Assembly: GCF_032854445.1 (NCBI RefSeq)
Contig: NW_027017953.1
Location: 806,501-870,500 of the forward strand
Source of the DNA: Liolophura sinensis
Lineage: Eukaryota; Mollusca; Polyplacophora; Chitonida; Chitonidae
Reading direction: 5' to 3'
DNA: 64,000 nt
Below are positions 11,892 to 24,555 of the stretch, piece by piece. The notes beneath the pieces are model-generated. The model did not search any database. It had not been told where the DNA came from and saw nothing but the letters and a program-made list of their open reading frames with translations. A program made the position numbers and the translations under genes. Positions within the stretch are counted from its first letter, which is position 1. Each line of letters starts with the position of its first letter.

Positions 11892-13404
11892 CAAAACAAA
11901 ACCCAACCTGACTGCAGTTGGCTGAGGGGCAGTACGACCAGAGTAATCAGAGGTATCCAGTAAATGAGCCATAAGAGGGGAAGAATTTCTGCTCGTTAAC
12001 AAAAACGCCTGATGGGTGCCCCTACCTGTATGTTACCAGGGCTGTACAGGTACCACAGAGAGTGAGATATCAGTCACCATAGTAGCTGACAAGCTGGACA
12101 ATTGTCACCTGTACACCAGCCACCTACAAAGCGTTTTTGCTGGTGAGGAGTCCTAGTGGTTTCAAAGGGAAATAATAAAAACTTTAACGAGGTACTAGTG
12201 GGAAGACTCTTCTAACTGCATTCTAGGCTGCAGGTACAAGTGTAGCAGGAATTATTATTATACCATATTCATTACCTGTCAAGTTACTGATGTGTACATG
12301 TGCTCTGCCGGTAATTCAGATAACACATTTACCACATCAAAGAAATGTTTGCCGAGCTTAACAAACAGGTGTATAGCTACTGCATCATGTATGAATCCCA
12401 GGGATAGGCATACACATATATGACTCCATCCCTGCGCTCTCTTCTCCTCCTCTGACATGGGTCAGCCCACTGTTGTTTCATCACAGTTTGTCACCCAGCA
12501 TGATCAGTATTTAGTGTGGTCAGCCACAGAGGGTGTAAATCTGACCACCTAGCTAGAAAATCGCTGAGATCGCACCCCCTTTTCTATCCTGCACCCCTCC
12601 CCCTCACCCCATACCAGTTACCACTGGTAATTATAAAACCATGAAATCAAAAAGTAATCAGACATGAACGAAGTCAACAAAACACATGGCCATCAACTGA
12701 TGACTTTCTGGAATTCATCAAAAGCTTGATATAAACTGCCAGCGTTTGCAGAAAACTGGAGCAGACTGAGGATCCTGTCTTTCCCTACACCCATGTATTT
12801 GTTTGGAGCTCTTGTACAGTTGTGTGAAGTGATCACTCGCAGATGGTGTAAAGCAAATCTCCAGCTTTACTAAAACAGCTGATGAGTTCTACCAGATGGG
12901 AATCATACATTCTTGTCAACACAGGTCACAAATGTACACATCTACCCTCATGTAGATAATTATATCAACTATTTCACTGCAACTTAATTAACGCATTAAC
13001 GAGTAACTCATGGTGAAGGGTTTAAAGACCATTATTAAATACTGCTCATAGTGTACTGGGCAACACTGTCAAAGCACAGATTACCCTTGGAGTTCATGTC
13101 CGCACATGTTTTATACTCGGGATGCAATATCGACAATTGATGAACTGGCCAGCAGTTGAATTAAAGCTTTGGAACAATTATAATGAGGGCATCACAAACA
13201 AATGTAGTGTATGCCAAGGCTTTACAACAAATCTAATACTACTTATTGTTAAAATATACATATTAGTAATCTATGCAAAATAGTTATTAAGACTGACTTT
13301 ACCCTACACAGGTTGGCTTCTTTGCTTTCCCAGGATGAGCATGTTTTGTTATGTTATTACACAACAACAAATTGGTACATGTGTAGAGGTACTGCAAAAG
13401 ATAA
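11892..13404. other. Unique non-coding DNA
   Basis: About 1.5 kb between the 84-bp and 35-bp arrays. No exon-like open frame with splice signals, no repeat and no RNA gene recognised. A C-rich stretch lies at about 12575-12612. Confidence 0.55.
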
Positions 13405-14842
13405 CTTGCTGCCCAACCGTTACGTGCACTGACTGAAGGATTGCTGCCCAACCGTTATGTGCACTGACTGAAGGATTGCTGCCCAACTGTCATGTGCACT
13501 GACTGAAGGATTGCTGCCCAACCGTTATGTGCACTGACTGAAGGCTTGTTGCCCAACCGTCATGTGCATTGACTGAAGGATTGCTGCCCAACTGTTATGT
13601 GCACTGACTGAAGGCTTGCTGCCCAACGGTTATGTGCACTGACTGAAGGATTGTTGCCCAACTGTTATGTGCACTGACTGAAGGATTGCTGCCCAACTGT
13701 TATGTGCACTGACTGAAGGCTTGTTGCCCAACTGTTATGTGCACTGACTGAAGGCTTGTTGCCCAACGGTTATGTGCACTGACTGAAGGATTGCTGCCCA
13801 ACTGTTATGTGCACTGACTGAAGAATTGCTGCCCAACCGTTATATGCACTAACTGAAGGATTGCTGCCCAACCGTCATGTGCACTGACTGAAGGTTTGTT
13901 GCCCAACCGTTATGTGCACTGACTGAAGGCTTGTTGCCCAACTGTTATGTGCACTGACTGAAGGATTGCTGCCCAACCGTTATGTGCACTGACTGAAGGA
14001 TTGCTGCCCAACCGTTATGTGCACTTGACTGAAGGTTTGTTGCCCAACCGTTATGTGCACCGACTGAAGGATTGCTGCCCAACTGTTGTGTGCACTGACT
14101 GAAGGATTGCTGCCCAACCGTCATGTGCACTGACTGAAGGCTTGTTGCCCAACTGTTATGTGCACTGACTGAAGGTTTGTTGCCCAACCATTATGTGCAC
14201 TGACTGAAGGATTGCTGCCCAACTGTCATGTGCACTGACTGAAGGGTTGCTGCCCAACCGTTATGTGCACTGACTGAAGGCTTGTTGCCCAACCGTCATG
14301 TGCACTGACTGAAGGATTGCTGCCCAACTGTTATGTGCACTGACTGAAGGCTTGCTGCCCAACGGTTATGTGCACTGACTGAAGGATTGCTGCCCAACTG
14401 TTATGTGCACTGACTGAAGGATTGCTGCCCAACTGTTATGTGCACTGACTGAAGGCTTGTTGCCCAACCGTTATGTGCACTGACTGAAGGCTTGTTGCCC
14501 AACGGTTATGTGCACTGACTGAAGGATTGCTGCCAAACCGTTATGTGCACTGACTGAAGGATTGCTGCCCAACCGTTATGTGCACTGACTGAAGGATTGC
14601 TGCCCAACCGTTATGTGCACTGACTGAAGGCTTGTTGCCCAACTGTCATGTGCACTGACTGAAGGATTGCTGCCCAACCGTTATGTGCACTGACTGAAGG
14701 ATTGCTGCCCAACCGTTATGTGCACTGACTGAAGGATTGCTGCCCAACCGTCATGTGCACTGACTGAAGTATTGCTGCCCAACTGTTATGTGCACTGACT
14801 GAAGGACTGCTGCCCAACTGTTATGTGCACTGACTGAAGGCT
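13405..14842. repeat. Minisatellite, 35-bp unit, ~41 copies
   Basis: The unit is GCACTGACTGAAGGATTGCT followed by GCCCAACCGTTATGT. Variation is confined to a few sites: GGATTGCTG versus GGCTTGTTG, and CCGTTATG, CTGTTATG or CCGTCATG. Nearly all copies are exactly 35 bp; one has an extra T at about 14025. Blocks with the same order of variants recur, pointing to multi-unit duplication. Confidence 0.96.
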
Positions 14843-15095
14843 GATGTGGAAGTCGGAATAAAGTATATACAAATGACAATAAAGTATATATAAATGACAA
14901 TAAAGTACATAAAAAGGATAATTAGTATATACAGCTGACAATAAGATATATATATAAAGGACAATAATGTATACGTAAGGACAATAAAGTATATATAAAT
15001 GACAATAAAGGACATAAACGGGATAGTAAGTATATATAACTGACAATAAGATATATATACAGGACAATAAAGTATATATAAAGGATAATAAGTCA
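14843..15095. repeat. Degenerate AT-rich tandem repeat, ~20-bp GACAATAAAGTATATATAAA unit
   Basis: It directly abuts the 35-bp array. Words such as GACAATAAAGTATATATAAA, GACAATAAGATATATATA and GGATAATAAG recur with indels. The - strand open frame across it is low-complexity (Tyr/Leu/Ile) and not credible as a protein. Confidence 0.75.
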
Positions 15096-17164
15096 GAATA
15101 TAGTGTGAGAAGTGACAGAAGAGCTAGAGAAGAGAATATCTCAGAAGTCAATCTAGTCTCATTTCCAGTTAGTACTTGGGCACAAAATGAGGTCAATACT
15201 AACAAATGATGCCATCACAATACACTGAAAAATGTCAAAGATTTCCATGATAAAACTTTTGTAAGGAATGTATGGAACATTCTCATTTTCACTTCAACAA
15301 GGGTTACAAAAAGGTCCGTGTGTCAAGTAGCGATCGGGCTATCACAGATTATCCGTAAAACAGCAGAACTTGTGCATGATTATACGTCAACCTTACAGAT
15401 CAGGGCTGTTCTATCCGTGTCTTATAACACAGTGTAACAGTATAACAGTATAACACACTTTAATGAGCACAAAAACAGACGTTGTCATCAGCAGAAATGT
15501 CAATTTGTAATTTTGTTATAGCTCCATTTTTGGAGCTTCCCAAGATTTGCTCTTTACCTGAACAGACAGGGTAAAATACATGGTACAACAATATCTGAAA
15601 ATGTGACACAGATAGATCTGTGTGACTTGTAGGTTCTTACACTTCTCAGCTCAGCACATGACCGGTGATGCTTCCCATCGTGTTTCTCTCACTTACCTCA
15701 GCTACCTACAGTAACACTCTCTCACAACTCTTCTCACTGATCTACAAACACAATCCCTGGTGAGGTGTGAATTACCTCTGTGTGTAAAGTTTCCTTCTGA
15801 CTTCCTCGTGCGGCTTCTTACAAGCGAAATCAGTCACCAGAATGAACACTTAGCCAGTACAATAAGCATGCTTAACCTTCACTTCCTGACTTCAGCTCCC
15901 AGGCAGGCTACTAATCTGTACCACTAACCTTGCCTATGGTCTTCTGACTGAGATTAACTGACCCTAACTAACTGCAGGTATGTTATCATTCAGCATAAAG
16001 AACACAGACCTAGTCTGATAAGAGAAATCAATAATCACAATGTTGTCCAGGTATAAAGACCAGATAAATCAATCCAATACTAAAAGAATAAACAATCTTT
16101 AAAACTCAGAGCCATCTTCTGTAAAACTCTATAACATTTGCACATGTATAGGAATTGCCTAGCACTCACCGTGTGTGTGAAACTGAAGCCAGAGAAGTCT
16201 CTGCAAGTTACATGTGTTGAATATCTTCAAACATCATTCACTGACGACAGAGTCAACATGACGGCTAGTGTCAATCATAATTTTTGAAAATTTGTAGAAA
16301 ATAAGTTTTTAAAAATATAACAGGAGAGAGATCCTTTACAGAAAAACTTTTGAAAACCTTTAGAAATAGGATTAAAATCATTTGTCCCCTTTGAAGATAT
16401 TTATTCAAGTATTACAAAAAAAGAAAGAAAAAAACTCATGTGTTTATCAATATAAAATGAACCTGAGAACAGATAAAGACTTGTAAAATTGTCAAACATG
16501 AATCTGCATTGCCCCCTGATTAAGTAGGAATAATTTACCAATTTCATATGCCCCTAGTCAACACTCAATAGATATTCACGGCCAAATTGTTGGTATCACC
16601 ATTACCGCCATGCAGATACAGGTTAACTGAAGCAAAACTGCAGCTGTTACATTCACTAGCATTATTTCTGAATAATGTTGACAGATGTCTGCCCAAACCT
16701 GCCTCCTTTCTAATGTCGTACATGTACCAGATTGATGTTATGGGGTAGGACAAACCTGTCCTTTGTTGACTACCCCAGTTTTATATGATGCCTATTAAAG
16801 TTTCTCACATACATACTAGAGTATACACCTCACAACCCAAGAAACAGGTAATTAATATAACCAATAACCTGCTCAACTTCATCAGACTCTCACACAATTA
16901 ACAGTCATGACAGACAACATCACATATCTGCCTTCAGCGTCAATTTCCACGAAAGAAACCTTATTTTCTGCCTAGTCAGGATTAGCACCTGTGCTGATTT
17001 GCTGCCAGAAGATATACAATAATAAAACTGTTGGTAGTTTACCCGTCTGATTTGCTCCTGTTTGCTCCAATGTTAGGTGTGTACCTCACTGATAGGCCGT
17101 CTGGAGGGTACAGGCAGCGTGTGGATCGCCAGTAAGGTGTCTTCTATGACAGCTGTGGCAGACG
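15096..17164. other. Unique non-coding DNA
   Basis: About 2 kb with no repeats. On the - strand there are donor-like sites near 15690-15700 (GAG followed by GTAAGT) and 16160-16170 (GTGAGTGC). They would suit non-coding 5' exons of the left-edge gene, but no acceptor or coding support is visible. Confidence 0.4.
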
Positions 17165-18572
17165 GTCATATCACACCTGTACAGATCTGGTCAGTAAAGT
17201 CACATGACACTTAAACAGCTCTGGTCAGCAAAGTCATATCACACCTGAACAGCTCTGGTCAGTAATGTCACATCACACCTGAATGGTCCTGGTCAGTAAA
17301 GTCACATCAAACCTGAACAGTTCTGGTCAGTAAAGTCACATTACACCTGAATGGTTCTGGTCAGTAAAGTCACATCAAACCTGAACAGTTCTGGTCAGTA
17401 AAGTCACATCACACCTGAATGGTTCTGGTCAGTAAAGTCACATCAAACTTGAATGGTTCTGGTCAGCAAAGTCACATCACACCTGAACAGTTCTGGTCAG
17501 CAAAGTCACATCACACCTGAATGGTTCTGGTCAGTAAAGTCACATCACACCTGAATGGTTCTGGTCATCAAAGTCACATCAAACCTGAATGGTTCTGGTC
17601 ATCAAAGTCACATCACACCTGAATGGTTCTGGTCAGTAAAGTTACATCACACCTGAACAGTTCTGGTCAGCAAAGTCACATCACACCTGAATGGTTCTGG
17701 TCAGTAAAGTCACATCACACATGAATGGTTCTGGTCAGTAAAGTCACATCACACCTGAATGGTTCTGGTCAGCAAAGTCACATCACACCTGAATGGTTCT
17801 GGTCAGTAAAGTCACATCAAACCTGAACAGTTCTGGTCAGTAAAATCACATCACACCTGAACAGCTCTGGTCAGTAAAGTCACATCACACCTGAATGGTT
17901 CTGGTCAGTAAAGTCACATCACACCTGAATGGTTCTGGTCAGTAAAATCACATCACACCTGAACAGTTCTGGTCAGTAAAGTCACATCACACCTGAATGT
18001 TTCTGGTCAGCAAAGTCACATCACACCTGAATGGTTCTGGTCAGTAAAGTCACATCACACCTGAATGGTTCTGGTCAGCAAAGTCACATCACACCTGAAC
18101 AGTTCTGATCAGTAAAGTTACATCACACCTGAATGGTTCTGGTCAGTAAAGTCACATCACACCTGAATGGTTTTGGTCAGCAAAGTTACATCAAACCTGA
18201 ATGGTTCTGGTCAGTAAAGTCACATCACACCTGAATGGTTCTGGTCAGTAAAGTCACATCAAACCTGAACAGTTCTGGTCAGTAAAGTCACATCACATCT
18301 GAATGGTTCTGGTCAGCAGAGTCACATCACACCTGAATGGTTCTGGTCAGTAAAGTCACATCACACCTGAATGGTTCTGGTCAGTAAAGTCACATCAAAC
18401 TTGATCAGTTCTGATCAGCAAAGTCACATCACACCTGAATGGTTCTGGTCAGCAAAGTCACATCAAACCTGAACAGTTCTGGTCAGTAAAGTCACATCAA
18501 ACCTGAACAGTTCTGGTCAGTAAAGCCACATCATATCTGTACATATCTGATAAAAAAAGTCACATCATACTT
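17165..18572. repeat. Minisatellite, 34-bp unit, ~41 copies
   Basis: The unit TCACATCACACCTGAATGGT is followed by TCTGGTCAGTAAAG. Main alternatives are GAATGG/GAACAG, CACACC/CAAACC and CAGTAAAG/CAGCAAAG. The final copies decay (ATCTGATAAAAAAAG). Confidence 0.95.
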
Positions 18573-19594
18573 GTACCTCAGCAGGTCTCTGTGTCAGTAA
18601 CAGATAGAGTTCTTGCTGATTATCACTGGGTAACACACCTGTGTCTATTCCACACTACGTCCTGGCATCTGTGAGCCACTAATGTTCATGCTAACATCAT
18701 CTCACTTTAAAGCTCATGTATATTGTCAATTTTTATGGTTTGCACCCAGCATCAACAAATTTTCTTATTTACAATTTATTTTGCTGACATTACATATTCT
18801 TTAAAAAATCTATTCATTCAAAAAATTTCAGATCTTCAGGAATCAAAGCCATAAAAAACGTTCATCAGCAAGGTCTCTACAGGTACATGCATGAACCCAA
18901 CTGCTTAAACACAATACCCCTGTCATGACAACAAAGGCTGGCATGTACCACGCTACAACATGTTCTCTCATCTCCACAATATTTAATGCTGCATGATGCA
19001 CTTGTAAACATACATGTAAAACAAACCAAATGATTTCATTTTATAATCCCTACAAGCAGCAATCTCTGCCCTACATTTTGTCCTGGCCCAGTATGATATA
19101 TTGCAGGTAGGTAAAACCATTGAAGATCTTCATGTACAAACTTTATTGGCAAATATTTGTGATAGCCTGATACCGAATTCTATCCTAACCATTTATCTCA
19201 GCAATATGAAAGGTGGTGATCAAAACTGTCAAAATTTAAGATAAATATCTGTGCATAATGCTCTACGAAGATAAGGCATATACCTGGCCATTAACCCACA
19301 TAGGGACTGTTCCACTTACAAGTAGTCTATCATCAGCAACTCACTGATGCTCTCTTTCTACTCAATTTATTTTTTTGTAACGTAACACACTCCATAATTA
19401 CAAAGATACCTAAGAATAGATACATTTCAATGTTTCATCTCTTTCTACCAACTATAACTTTGGTAAACATCAAAACCAAACCTAACAATTTAATATCATG
19501 CTTCCTAACCAAACACAGCATCATATCTTACCTACCTTTGAAGCTTTCTTTTGAAAAGTATTCAGCAAAAATATAACATGTACCATCATACAGT
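18573..19594. other. Unique AT-rich non-coding DNA
   Basis: Separates the 34-bp and 28-bp arrays. Nothing exon-like or repetitive recognised. Confidence 0.55.
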
Positions 19595-20559
19595 TTGTAC
19601 TGGATCAGAATGATGACAAGCTGTGCACTGGATCAGAATGGTGACAAGCTGTGTACTGGATAAGAATAGTGACAAGCTCTGTACTGGATAGAATGGTGAC
19701 AAGCTGTGTACTGGACAGAATGGTGACAAACTGTGTACTGGATCAGAATGGTGACAAGCTGTGTACTAGATCAGAATGATGACAAGCTGTGTACTAGATC
19801 AGAATAGTGACAAGCTGTGTACTGGATAGAATGGTGACAACCTGTGTACTGGATCAGAATGGTGACAAGCTGTGTACTGGATCAGAATGATGACAAGCTG
19901 TGTACTAGATCAGAATGGTGACAAGCTGTGTACTAGATCAGAATGGTGACAAGCTGTGTACTGGATCAGAATGGTGACAAGCTGTGTACTGGATCAGAAT
20001 GGTGACAAGCTGTGTACTGGATCAGAATGGTGACAAGCTGTGTAAGCTGTGTACTGGATCAGAATGGTGACAAGCTGTGTAAGCTGTGTACTGGATCAGA
20101 ATGGTGACAAGCTGTGTACTGGATCAGAATGATGACAAGCTGTGTACTAGATCAGAATGGTGACAAGCTGTGTACTAGATCAGAATGGTGACAAGCTGTG
20201 TACTGGATCAGAATGGTGACAAGCTGTGTACTGGATCAGAATGGTGACAAGCTGTGTACTGGATCAGAATGGTGACAAGCTGTGTACTGGATCAGAATGG
20301 TGACAAGCTGTGTAAGCTGTGTACTGGATCAGAATGGTGACAAGCTGTGTAAGCTGTGTACTGGATCAGAATGGTGACAAGCTGTGTACTGGATAGAAAG
20401 GTGACAAGCTGTGTACTGGATCAGAATAGTGACAAGCGGTATACTGGATAGAATGGTGACAAGCTGTGTACTGGATCAGAATGGTGACAAGCTGTGTACT
20501 GGATCAGAATGGTGACAAGCTGTGTACTGGATCAGAATGGTGACAAGCTGTGTACTAGA
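19595..20559. repeat. Minisatellite, 28-bp unit with higher-order block, ~34 copies
   Basis: The unit is GTGTACTGGATCAGAATGGT followed by GACAAGCT. Variants are GGATC/AGATC, ATGG/ATGA and GGATAG (deletion). Some units carry a 10-bp insertion, giving TGTGTAAGCTGTGTACT. A block of 242 bp starting at 19881 is repeated from 20123 with the same order of variants and one extra 28-bp unit. Confidence 0.96.
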
Positions 20560-20844
20560 CATTTTGGGGGACAAAAACTGAGTTGTACAAATGTTTAATA
20601 CATTTTGATACAGGGAGTATTTTCAGAATATCAACTGTTAAAGTCTTTAAACTTTATTCTAAAAAAAAATTACCACAAAAGCAACTGAGCATGTATGACA
20701 CTCCATGAATTGTGCTTTAAAAAGGCAAGCCAGACTAACAGATTTTAATACCAGATTCATCAAAACACAAAACCACTGAGGCATTAATATATGGTACACT
20801 AGAGATAGAACAGACTTACAAACGGTAATACCTGGGAGAAAAAG
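20560..20844. other. Unique AT-rich spacer
   Basis: Nothing recognised apart from an A-run near 20660. Confidence 0.5.
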
Positions 20845-21090
20845 CTCAGACTGTGTGAGAAAAGTTCTCTCGGGCCTTGTTTCTTCTCAACCATTACAAC
20901 ATTAATACATTCTGTCTGAGACAAGCTCTCTCGGGCCTTGTTTCTTCTCCACTACAACATTAATAGAGCCTGTCTGAGACAAGCTCTCTGATGCCTTGTT
21001 TCTTCTCAACCATTGCAACATTAATACATTCTGTCTGAGACAAGCTCTCTCGGGCCTTGTTTCTTCTCCACTACAACATTAATAGAGCCT
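20845..21090. repeat. Short tandem repeat, ~60-bp unit, 4 copies
   Basis: CTCTCTCGGGCCTTGTTTCT recurs with spacings of about 61, 57 and 62 bp, followed by TCTCAACCATTACAACATTA or a shortened TCTCCACTACAACATTA. One copy has CTGATGCC in place of CTCGGGCC. Confidence 0.88.
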
Positions 21091-21689
21091 TTTGCAGAGA
21101 CCTTTCCCTGGAAATATATCCAATGAATCCCTATATACTGATGCAACCTCATGTAAACACATCATTTTACTCTGCAAAAAATTTGGTGAAAAGAGCCTGA
21201 AATGGCCTGTTTTCTGAGAAGCTTGTACAGAGATGTAAGGGGATGAAGCCAGGGTAACTCTGGATGAGATGATACTGGACTGATCTGGGTTATGGCAAAA
21301 GTAATAAACACCCTGCATGTACTGTATGAATACTGGCTGATGCTGACAAGTGCAGCTATGTACACATGTACCAGTCTGGCGGAATGGCAGACTGGTACAT
21401 TGTACATCTGGTGTGCAAACAGTACCTGAACTCTGGAATGAAGCTACAGACATCACATCATGTGTTACATGTGCTATGTTGTATACTATTCCCCACAACA
21501 GAATTAATTACACACCAAAACACGGCATGAACAGCATCCCCAAAATAGACACCTGAACTGAAATGTTAGAAAAACAAGCTAGGCATCACGGTATCATGTA
21601 TAAATCACAACCATTTTTCTCTTGAAGAGGGCAGGATCTATAGGCTAACACCCACAATCCGGTCTTGTAGATCCCAATCAGTCTTGTAG
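21091..21689. other. Unique non-coding DNA
   Basis: Contains an inverted repeat around 21368-21398 (ACCAGTCTG near 21370 and CAGACTGGT near 21388). Overlapping ORFs on both strands have no splice or protein-family support. Confidence 0.45.
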
Positions 21690-22443
21690 ATTCCATACTC
21701 ATACAGAACAGAGTAGATCTAGCATTAATCAGTGCAGACTTCATACGCATACAGAACAGAGTAGATCTAGTATTAATCAATGCAGACTTCATACGCATAC
21801 AGAACAGAGTAGATCTAGTATTAATCAATGCAGACTTCATACACATACAGAACAGAGTAGATCTAGTATTAATCAGTGTAGACTTCATACACATACAGGA
21901 CAGAGTAGATCTAGTATTAATCAGTGCAGACTTCATACACATACAGAACAGAGTAGATCTAGTAGTAATCAGTGCAGACTTCATACACATACAGAACAGA
22001 GTAGATCTAGTAGTAATCAGTGCAGACTTCATACACATACAGAACAGAGTAGATCTAGTATTAATCAGTGCAGACTTCATACACATACAGAACAGAGTAG
22101 ATCTAGCATTAATCAGTGCAGACTTCATACACATACAGAACAGAGTAGATCTAGCATTAATCAGTGCAGACTTCATACACATACAGAGCAGAGTAGATCT
22201 AGTATTAATCAGTGCAGACTTCATACACATACAGAACAGAATAGATCTAGTATCAGTGCAGACTTCATATACATACAGAACAGAATAGATTTAGTACTAA
22301 TCAGTGCAGACTTCATACACATACAGAACAGAATAGATCTAGTATCAGTGCAGACTTCATATACATACAGAACAGAATAGATCTAGTATTAATCAGTGCA
22401 GACTTCATACACATACAAAACAGAGTAGATCTAGTATTAATCA
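21690..22443. repeat. Minisatellite, 48-bp unit, ~16 copies
   Basis: The unit is CATACACATACAGAACAGAG, TAGATCTAGTATTAATCAGT, GCAGACTT. Because 48 is divisible by 3, a - strand frame is open across most of the array (22230-21586) as a 16-residue repeat ending in Cys-Met. Copies near the right edge carry deletions (TAGTATCAGTG) and ATACATACAG variants. Confidence 0.95.
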
Positions 22444-23795
22444 AGTCATGAGGATGGTGCTATGTCAAAACCATGATGCAAAATGAAGTATAAAATCAAG
22501 TCAGGCATCAAAAGTTTAGCTGTTCACTTGCTCTAAATTTGTCATCACTTTCATCTTTATTTCTACCATTTCATGTTGGTGTGGCAAGGAGACAAATCTG
22601 AGACATGAAAAGCTTACCTGCAGATTGATGTTGTCTGGTCAAATCACACACTGCACAACAAAAGGTACACAAGGGGAACAGATGGGCAGACAGCAGGCTA
22701 GCCAAAGTTATGTCAGGGTGGTTGCCATGGAAACACAGGTATGGAGGATCTCTGCAGGGGGTTGGGGTGTAACCTAGGTATGACAATTCCAGGTGTGTAC
22801 AGCCAATTATTCCCCAGAACAGGTGTCTGGGTAACAGCATGTCCTCCACACTCCAGAGTTCCTATAAGTCCCACTGAACTGTCACTCAAACAATACACAG
22901 CTTTGGCTGCCCCAATCTGAGGAAGCATATCTCGCGGAAAACACGTCATGATCTGTCAAAATATCCAGGTGATATATGTTTTGTCAACAACAACGTGTCT
23001 GTGATGAGCATTTACAGTGTGGATACATCCATCATGCTTAGCTACCAATATCTGTAAACAATACAAAAATACCAAAAACATACATGTTTGTTTTTAAGGT
23101 TAACAGGACATGTACAATGTACATACACAGGGCTACGTGCTAACTGTGCTGAATGTTATCCAGTATAGGCACACAGTAATCGACAACATAAAACCTTTCA
23201 AAGAAAAATATACTTACATTTGTTTTTCAGAAAAAAAATTTCCAAAATTATGTTATTATTATAAATATTTATATTCTACAACAGACTGAATAGAAATATT
23301 CAATTCTGCAAGACTGATAGTATATGTGGGTGATCTGTGAAAGGGGTAAAGAGACAAGTCATAGAATTACATCTCATAGCTTCTCATTCAGAAGATTACA
23401 TGATCACTGATCAAGAAAAAGATGTAAAGAAGAGGCTTTATGACATGTATTTCTTTTCCGTGGATTATTTCTTTCAACATACATGAGTAACTATATACAA
23501 ATGAAATTAAAAAAACAGTGTGTACGCAGAATATATTTTTTCTAAACTGCAAACCTTATCAACAGAGACATCTGACTCAAACCAGGCAAACATGAATTTT
23601 GTTTGACTTTACAGAAAAAAAATGTATGGCCTTGCTTTGAATCAACATGTACCTGATATATTTAACACACCAAACACTTTTCCCTTTAAAAATTACAACA
23701 CACTTTTGCCCTTATCTTTTGCCTTCATTCATCACTGTCAAAGTAAGTTTTCATAAATACCCTTCGAGCATAATATAGTACCCTTTCTTTATCAC
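22444..23795. other. Unique AT-rich non-coding DNA
   Basis: No repeats. A - strand donor-like site is present near 22612-22619 (CAG followed by GTAAGC) downstream of a modest open stretch. I cannot support an exon. Confidence 0.4.
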
Positions 23796-23799
23796 AATG

Positions 23800-24056
23800 G
23801 AATGCCTCTGTGACCGAGGTGGTTAGTGCTATGACCCAGGGGCCTCTCACCAATGTGGTCGCTGTGAGTTCAAGTCCAGCTCATTCCGGTTTCCTCTCCG
23901 GTCCTCCAGTAACTCGCAGATGGTCGTGGGTTTCCCCCGGGCTCTGCTTTGTTTCCTCCCACCATAATGTTGGCCACTGTCATATAAGTTAAATATTCTT
24001 GAGTACAGGAATATTTAATCAAAAATAAATCAAATAAATAAATAAATATATCACTG
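23800..24056 (+). mobile_element. tRNA-derived SINE, near full length
   Basis: The head has a polymerase III A-box-like stretch (GGTGGTTAGTGC, about 23818-23829) and a perfect B-box core GTTCAAGTCC (about 23869-23878). The body has TCGTGGGTTTCCCCCGGGCT and TTTCCTCCCACCATAATG. The end has TAAATATTCTTGAGTACAGG, then an A-rich AAATAAATCAAATAAATAAA tail. Partial relatives at about 45570, 46110, 50370 and 53480 carry the same head or tail modules. This head-body-tail layout is typical of mollusc SINEs. Confidence 0.85.
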
Positions 24057-24124
24057 TTATATGTCATGTTAGAATTCCTATGTTGTGAATGCATCATACA
24101 AGAATGTATAGGGTATAAATCAAC

Positions 24125-24555
24125 AATGGAGGTACATGTATGTATACATGACTATACCTCCACGGAGATGCATCCGTGCAACATTTGGAGGTATATATCT
24201 ATACATGTATGTATACATGGCTATACCTCCACGGAGATGCATCCGTGCAACATTTGGAGGTATATATCTATACATGTATGTATACATGACTATACCTCCA
24301 CGGAGATGCATCCATGCAACATTTGGAGGTATATATCTATACATGTATGTATACATGGCTATACCTCCACGGAGATGCATCCGTGCAACATTTGGAGGTA
24401 TATATCTATACATATATGTATACATGGCTATACCTCCACGGAGATGCATCCGTGCAACATTTGGAGGTATATATCTATACATGTATGTATACATGACTAT
24501 ACCTCCACGGAGATGCAACCGTGCAACATTTGGAGGTATATATCTATACATGTAT
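24125..24555. repeat. Minisatellite, 69-bp unit, 6 copies, with nested palindromes
   Basis: The unit contains ATGTATACATGGCTATACCT, CCACGGAGATGCATCCGTGC and AACATTTGGAGGTATATATC. Each unit has an inverted repeat TATACCTCC / GGAGGTATA (for example 24153-24161 with 24187-24195) and an inner CGGA-GATGCA-TCCG dyad. The unit is a multiple of 3 and nearly palindromic, so three frames on two strands are open across it; none is credible as a gene. Copies are almost identical. The array starts about 70 bp after the SINE. Confidence 0.94.

Noticed and set aside
13405-14842. CRISPR-like regular repeats
   Set aside because: Units are directly adjacent with no unique spacers, in a eukaryotic context with spliced genes. 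Applies equally to the other arrays.
21586-22230. 214-codon - strand open frame with a 16-residue repeat
   Set aside because: The 48-bp minisatellite explains it; no signal peptide, no splice context, and right-hand copies carry disruptive deletions.
22571-22949. - strand frames of 92 and 78 codons near a CAG|GTAAGC donor
   Set aside because: Two overlapping frames, composition unremarkable, no domain. A non-coding 5' exon is possible but unsupported.
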